Under the pieces are notes generated by a model. That model did not search any database. It worked only from the letters and a program-made list of their open reading frames with translations, and was not told the DNA's origin. Source: GCA-001856825 sp049965815 (GTDB taxonomy: Archaea; Thermoplasmatota; Thermoplasmata; Thermoplasmatales; GCA-001856825). Taken from it: DNA of 18,422 nucleotides. Position 1 is the first letter of the stretch. Each line of letters opens with the position of its first letter. Below, one piece after another: positions 14,591 through 18,422 of this stretch. The DNA lies in the NCBI GenBank assembly GCA_049965815.1, contig JBMFVV010000020.1:1-18422 (forward strand), written 5' to 3'. A program made the position numbers and the translations under genes.

Positions 14591-14922
14591 AAATACCCTT
14601 TGCTCATTAGATGTATCAGCTCATTATAGCTTTTAGAGTAGACGTTTATGACCCTGTTCTCTATCGCTCCATTCATTCCATCTCCTCACAGATAAATGCA
14701 CGGACGCAAAAAACTTTGGCCCAGGGAATATCTGTTACAAATAAGGGCTTCGGTGTTCTTGGCTTCATCTTTTTATAACTATATTTTCAAAGGATGGTTG
14801 TGAAAATATAATCTGAGTCTCGGTCATACACTTCATTCAAAACATTATTCGCAAATAGGTGCATAGAGTTTACCTGAACTGTCTTGTCAATAGAAATGAA
14901 GACAAAAACACAATTTGAGAAA
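14591..14922. other. Divergent intergenic region with a 31-base inverted repeat
   Basis: Lies between the start of the spherulin-4-like gene (-) and the start of the acyl-CoA synthetase (+). No gene is visible. It contains a perfect inverted repeat at 14780-14810, listed separately, and a TATAAT-like box near 14626-14631 for the - strand gene. Confidence 0.4.
14780..14810. repeat. Perfect 10-base inverted repeat between divergent genes
   Basis: TATATTTTCA (14780-14789) and TGAAAATATA (14801-14810) are perfect reverse complements separated by 11 bases. One turn of spacing between arm edges and a place between divergent promoters suit binding of a dimeric regulator. A TATA-bearing palindrome or an RNA hairpin are alternatives. 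Confidence 0.6.
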
Positions 14923-14934
14923 CTTTATTATATC
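14923..14934 (+). promoter_or_regulatory. Leaderless promoter of the acyl-CoA synthetase
   Basis: TTTATTATAT (14924-14933) is centred about 26 bases before the ATG at 14955, with no Shine-Dalgarno-like sequence in between, so the mRNA probably begins at the start codon. Confidence 0.55.
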
Positions 14935-14954
14935 TTCGTTCTCATACTAATTGT

Positions 14955-16559
14955 ATGTCAGATAAAAATGAATTCAACCTCAACCTTAGGAACCTTTTTG
15001 TAAATACACCGAGAAATTTCTCTGATACGGAGATTGTGTACAGAAACAAAAGAAAGATGACGTATTCAAAATTCTTCCAGAAGGTAAATGGACTGGCATC
15101 AGGCCTGAGCGAAATTGGGGTAAAACAAGGGGATACTGTTGCGGTGATAGACTGGGATACAGATAGGTATATGGAGGCCTATTATGCGGTACCAATGATG
15201 GGCGCCATACTTCACACTGTCAACATAAGGTATCCGCCTGAGCTTATCTACTATACAATGAATCACGCAGGAGACAAATATGTCATTGTCAGGGATGAAT
15301 TCGTTCCTATACTTGAAAAGAACAGGCAGTTGTTTGATTTTATTAAAGGATGGATAGTGTATAGCGATGATAAGGATGCTGTCTCGACAACCCTGGGACC
15401 AAACTATCACTATGATGATATAGTGAAGAATGAAAAGTACGACTTCCCTGATCTCGATGAAAATACTGTTGCAACCATATTTTATACATCTGGAACCACC
15501 GGCCTTCCGAAGGGCGTCACTTTCACGCATAAAAACCTCTTTTTGCACACTCTTGCACTTGCAAACGGCGTGAATTTTGCCCCAATAAACGTCGGGAGAT
15601 CAGACAATTTCATGATACTCGTTCCAATGTTTCATGTTCATTCCTGGGGAATCCCGTACATGGCATTGATGAATGGGAACAGGTATGTGCTTCCGGGAAA
15701 ATATGAGGTTGGCACGATACTTGAACTGGTCAAGAAGGAGAATATAAAATTTTCTGCGATGGTCCCATCAATATTGTACATGGTCCTATCTTACCCCAAC
15801 ATCGAGGAGTACAGGGATTATCTAAAGGGATGGAGGGTGGTTATTGGTGGAGCAGCTTTACCAAGAGGTCTGGCACTAAAGGCAAAATCGCTGGGAATAA
15901 CAACCATAGGCGCTTATGGTTTATCGGAAACTGCACCTCTCCTCACAATCGCCATCTACAACGACGCTGTTATAAATGCTGATGATGAGACTAAATTCAA
16001 TTTCTCGATAACAACTGGTATACCCGTTCCAATGGTAAATCTCAGGGTTGTTGACAAGGATATGAAAGATGTGCCTCCAGATGGTAAGAGCATCGGAGAA
16101 ATCGTTGTGCACTCCCCATGGTTGACCAAGGGCTATTACAAGGACCCTCAAAAGACAGAAGAACTTTGGAAGGGTGGATGGCTTCATACTGGTGACCTGG
16201 CTGTAATCCACCAGAACGGCTACATATCGATAGTAGATAGAGAAAAGGATGCTGTCAAGAGCGGAGGGGAGTTTATACCATCCCTTGTACTTGAAAATGC
16301 AATGAGCGAAATGAAGGGAGTAGGGGAAGTAGCTGTCATTGGTAAACCACATGAAAAGTGGGGGGAGAGACCGGTTGCTTTTATCGTGAGGAATGAACCG
16401 ATAAAGGAAAGCGACGTTTACGATCATCTCAACAAATTCATGGATGTTGGAAGGATACAAAAATGGTGGATCCCTGACGAGATAGTTTTCATAGAGTCTA
16501 TGCCAAAGACGAGCACGGGCAAGGCAGACAAGAAGGAGCTGAGAAAACTTCTAAAATGA
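14955..16559 (+). CDS. AMP-forming acyl-CoA synthetase (fatty-acid CoA ligase)
   Basis: A 534-residue adenylate-forming enzyme of normal length. The phosphate loop YTSGTTGLPKGVTFTHKN (177-194) binds ATP. GGAALPRGL (298-306) and GAYGLSETAPLL (319-330) form the middle motifs, and WLHTGDLAVIHQNGYISIVD (409-428) followed by REKDAVKSGGEFIPSLVLE (429-447) is the hinge region. The catalytic lysine is in TSTGKADKKELRK (519-531; Lys523). The enzyme activates a carboxylic acid to an acyl-adenylate and then an acyl-CoA in the cytoplasm. Overall pattern suggests a medium- or long-chain fatty-acid ligase, but related short-chain or methylthiopropionate ligases look similar, so the acid is not fixed. It stands alone, though it could feed the lipid genes at 2677-6709. 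Translation is leaderless from the ATG. Confidence 0.92.
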   Translation: MSDKNEFNLNLRNLFVNTPRNFSDTEIVYRNKRKMTYSKFFQKVNGLASGLSEIGVKQGDTVAVIDWDTDRYMEAYYAVPMMGAILHTVNIRYPPELIYYTMNHAGDKYVIVRDEFVPILEKNRQLFDFIKGWIVYSDDKDAVSTTLGPNYHYDDIVKNEKYDFPDLDENTVATIFYTSGTTGLPKGVTFTHKNLFLHTLALANGVNFAPINVGRSDNFMILVPMFHVHSWGIPYMALMNGNRYVLPGKYEVGTILELVKKENIKFSAMVPSILYMVLSYPNIEEYRDYLKGWRVVIGGAALPRGLALKAKSLGITTIGAYGLSETAPLLTIAIYNDAVINADDETKFNFSITTGIPVPMVNLRVVDKDMKDVPPDGKSIGEIVVHSPWLTKGYYKDPQKTEELWKGGWLHTGDLAVIHQNGYISIVDREKDAVKSGGEFIPSLVLENAMSEMKGVGEVAVIGKPHEKWGERPVAFIVRNEPIKESDVYDHLNKFMDVGRIQKWWIPDEIVFIESMPKTSTGKADKKELRKLLK

Positions 16560-16913
16560 AGAAAATCCCACTGCAGTTGGTCACTAGGTGACATTATCGG
16601 ATTGAGAAATGGCTACTCAAATGATATAAAAATACAGACCGCTCAGCCTAGTATACAGGATGAACATAGATCTGGCTTGCTCTTGATATCATTATCACAG
16701 CTGATGGTATGAGTCTCTATTATCCCAGAAATCTATGAAATTAGGGGATAGCTACTGTAGAGCTATGAAATGATAATTACTCCCTCACCGTTACCATAGC
16801 TAGCAGGGAGCTCGATGCTTGACTAATATGGATCTGCGTATGAGCCAAACAAGGTAACGGAGAAGTCGGAAATACTTTTAACCAGAAGTGTTACCTTACT
16901 TAGGTGACCGGCG
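16560..16913. other. Intergenic stretch with short inverted repeats
   Basis: No gene is visible. ATAGCT (16748-16753) and AGCTAT (16761-16766) form a small hairpin-like repeat. CCGTTACC (16788-16795) and GGTAACGG (16853-16860) are perfect 8-base reverse complements 57 bases apart. AATACTTTTAA (16871-16881) is a possible TATA box for the next gene. Confidence 0.4.
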
Positions 16914-16925
16914 CAATAAATATTG
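16914..16925 (+). promoter_or_regulatory. Probable leaderless TATA box of the CorA-like gene
   Basis: AATAAATATTG lies about 23 bases before the ATG at 16941. This placement, plus GGTGG at 16931-16935, supports the ATG over the in-frame TTG at 16923, which would fall inside the box. Confidence 0.4.
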
Positions 16926-16940
16926 GACCTGGTGGTTGCA

Positions 16941-18119
16941 ATGGGTAACAAGGAAACCGATACGAAATCAATCAGCGTGAGGCCCTCCTTTGTTTTTACC
17001 TTTACACTTGAAAAGAAATTAATCCCCACGGATGGAAATCAGGAGGATTCTTCTTTCAATCAAGGGCGACTAAATGAACTCTACAATGCAGAACTACACG
17101 TACTAGGTGAGAAGTTCATTAAGGCAGATAGACTAAAAAGGCGCCCACTTTCCAAAATGATGCTTTCTACGCTTGGCGAGAATAATTCGAATCAATACTC
17201 TGCGGAGGTATATCTTGTAACACATAGGGAAGGAGGAGAAATAATCGAAGTTTGGATAGACCTGCCGGAACAGGGATTTGATCCTGAAGGAATGCTCAAT
17301 CTTTTGAAACCGGATACCGAAGGAAGCTTAGTTAAGGAAATTCAACATTCCCTTCCTTATCTTGATGATGAACCACCCCTCTTCACATTCATTGGAATTT
17401 TCGGAGTGGGAACCGATATCAATGATTTTATAGAGCAACACAGTGTAGATATTGTAAATCTTCTATATCTTAATTCATCCCCCGTACCATTCAAGGGCTC
17501 CTTTGTAGAGAGTGAAATTAGTAGGAATTTTTGTATACGGGAGGGAGGCGCATCGTATATGTCAGGATTTTCCGCCCTGAATCTGATGTTTATGAATACG
17601 GACGATGGCGTCATTGATTATACCCAGCTGCAGGGTAGATGTGCATTGCCATTCATAATCACAATTGAGCTTCTATTGCTTGAAAGGGAAATCCTTAGGA
17701 AGTATTACAACAAACTCTCTACAGGCTCTCTCTCCATAAACAGGCTCATTGGTCTGAAACAAGAAATTCTCAATGGATTGGAAGAATATTATGGCATCAT
17801 AGCAAAGGCTACTCAATTTAGCGAGCCATTAATTGAATTTGGCCAAAAGATTCTAGGAATCAACGACCTTTATGATTCAGTAATTGACAGGCTAGATGCC
17901 GTTATTTTCGATATAACCACAAATTATTCAAAGAACTCAAATACACTGAGTTTTTGGCTGACAGTACTTTTTGGTTCTCTGGATACGGGTATCCTCACTG
18001 AAAGTATAGTATCAATCTATTACACTCACAGTTTGCCGGATATCATTGCCTGGACTGCATTCGTCACTGCACTGACTTCGCTCATGATTTTCATACTGCT
18101 TTACAGAAAAATAAAATGA
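16941..18119 (+). CDS. Unrecognised protein with C-terminal coiled-coil and two membrane helices (CorA-like layout)
   Basis: I do not recognise the family. From the ATG it has 392 residues; an in-frame TTG at 16923 would add six. Residues 1-235 form a soluble domain, with strands early on (VRPSFVFTFTLEKKL, SAEVYLVTHREGGEIIEVWI). Residues about 240-330 are long, Leu/Glu/Lys-rich helices likely to form a coiled-coil (IELLLLEREILRKYYNKL through LYDSVIDRLDAVIFDITTNY). Two hydrophobic helices follow (about 335-360 and 367-388), and the chain ends with a short basic tail YRKIK. A soluble domain, long helices and two terminal membrane helices is the layout of CorA-type ion channels and of the RMD1/DUF155 group. 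The GMN selectivity motif of CorA is absent, so magnesium transport is not claimed. It is probably membrane-anchored with the large domain in the cytoplasm. It stands alone. Confidence 0.75.
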   Translation: MGNKETDTKSISVRPSFVFTFTLEKKLIPTDGNQEDSSFNQGRLNELYNAELHVLGEKFIKADRLKRRPLSKMMLSTLGENNSNQYSAEVYLVTHREGGEIIEVWIDLPEQGFDPEGMLNLLKPDTEGSLVKEIQHSLPYLDDEPPLFTFIGIFGVGTDINDFIEQHSVDIVNLLYLNSSPVPFKGSFVESEISRNFCIREGGASYMSGFSALNLMFMNTDDGVIDYTQLQGRCALPFIITIELLLLEREILRKYYNKLSTGSLSINRLIGLKQEILNGLEEYYGIIAKATQFSEPLIEFGQKILGINDLYDSVIDRLDAVIFDITTNYSKNSNTLSFWLTVLFGSLDTGILTESIVSIYYTHSLPDIIAWTAFVTALTSLMIFILLYRKIK

Positions 18120-18290
18120 TTGTTTACGTGAACCTTCTCATAACAGAGACCATTGTATAGGAAATTTGCACAATAATTGAAGGAATCCAAAGTGTAATGA
18201 AACAATACGGCAAAATTTGTCTTCGCGCCCAGCTATATTTTTAAAAGACGCCCTTCCAATTAGCAGGCGTAAATTGTAAATAAAAAAAGG

Positions 18291-18341
18291 GTATTTATAT
18301 AGCTGAAACCCAAACATGTATATACTGAATTATATTTCAGT
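18291..18341 (+). promoter_or_regulatory. Promoter and operator-like repeat of the last gene
   Basis: GTATTTATATAG (18291-18302) is a good TATA box. Between it and the ATG at 18347 lies ACTGAA-TTATAT-TTCAGT (18324-18341), an inverted repeat with 6-base arms and an AT centre, placed where a regulator would cover the start site. Confidence 0.45.
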
Positions 18342-18346
18342 GTAAA

Positions 18347-18422
18347 ATGAGTGTTCCGTCTGGCATAATATTTGTAACAAGTTTGGAGGGCTTCTCTCCT
18401 GTTGAACGAACAAGATTCAGCA
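18347..18422 (+). CDS. Start of an unknown gene (3' end outside window)
   Basis: The frame opens at ATG 18347 and stays open to the window end, giving 25 residues beginning MSVPSGIIFVTSLEGFSPVE. The piece is too short to assign. Support comes from the TATA box about 50 bases upstream and an inverted repeat just before the start. It has no obvious signal peptide. Confidence 0.5.
   Translation, partial: MSVPSGIIFVTSLEGFSPVERTRFS

Noticed and set aside
15099..16460. Long - strand frames (149 and 179 codons) inside the acyl-CoA synthetase gene
   Set aside because: The + strand protein has all catalytic motifs of its family in order, and the opposite frames have none.

Overview
The window looks like chromosomal DNA from an AT-rich archaeon, most likely an acidophilic member of the Thermoplasmata. 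This is inferred from promoter style (AT-rich boxes about 25 bases before many start codons, i.e. leaderless mRNAs), T-tract terminators, a few GGTGAT/GGAGGT ribosome sites, TTG and GTG starts, a tRNA gene without encoded CCA, and the gene content (lipid metabolism, several transporters). No rRNA or species marker is present, so the assignment is tentative.

Layout. 1-432: C-terminal part of an IS66-type transposase running in from the left edge. 465-1832 (-): a 12-helix membrane protein whose histidines sit at helices 2, 6 and 10, as in haem-copper oxidase subunit I. 1850-2640: a long non-coding stretch with decayed reading frames and a striking nested palindrome. 2677-6709: a lipid-related block. 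An SCP2 protein and an iron-type alcohol dehydrogenase overlap on the + strand and converge, 3 bases apart, on a lipid-kinase-like protein and an alkylglycerone-phosphate-synthase-like flavoprotein on the - strand. 7065-7292: a tiny ORF with its own promoter and operator-like repeat, then tRNA-Ile(GAU). 7352-9803 (-): a 123-residue unknown protein, a MarR regulator and an overlapping 14-helix drug-efflux-type MFS transporter. 10174-13373 (-): a second, unassigned MFS-like transporter and a phosphate:H+ symporter-type MFS protein with the phosphate ligands intact. 13709-14590 (-): a membrane-anchored extracellular spherulin-4/GH135-like protein. 14955-16559 (+): an AMP-forming acyl-CoA synthetase. 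16941-18119 (+): an unrecognised protein with a C-terminal coiled-coil and two membrane helices, CorA-like in layout. 18347-end (+): the start of an unknown gene.

How the genes may work together. The SCP2 carrier, alcohol dehydrogenase, AGPS-like enzyme, lipid kinase and the more distant acyl-CoA synthetase suggest handling of acyl or ether lipids. That is of interest because archaeal membranes use isoprenoid ethers. The MarR/MFS pair is a standard inducible efflux operon. No CRISPR array, defence island, prophage or complete insertion sequence is visible. The least explained items are the haem-copper-like membrane protein, the nested palindrome at 2468-2545, the CorA-like protein and several promoter-proximal inverted repeats.
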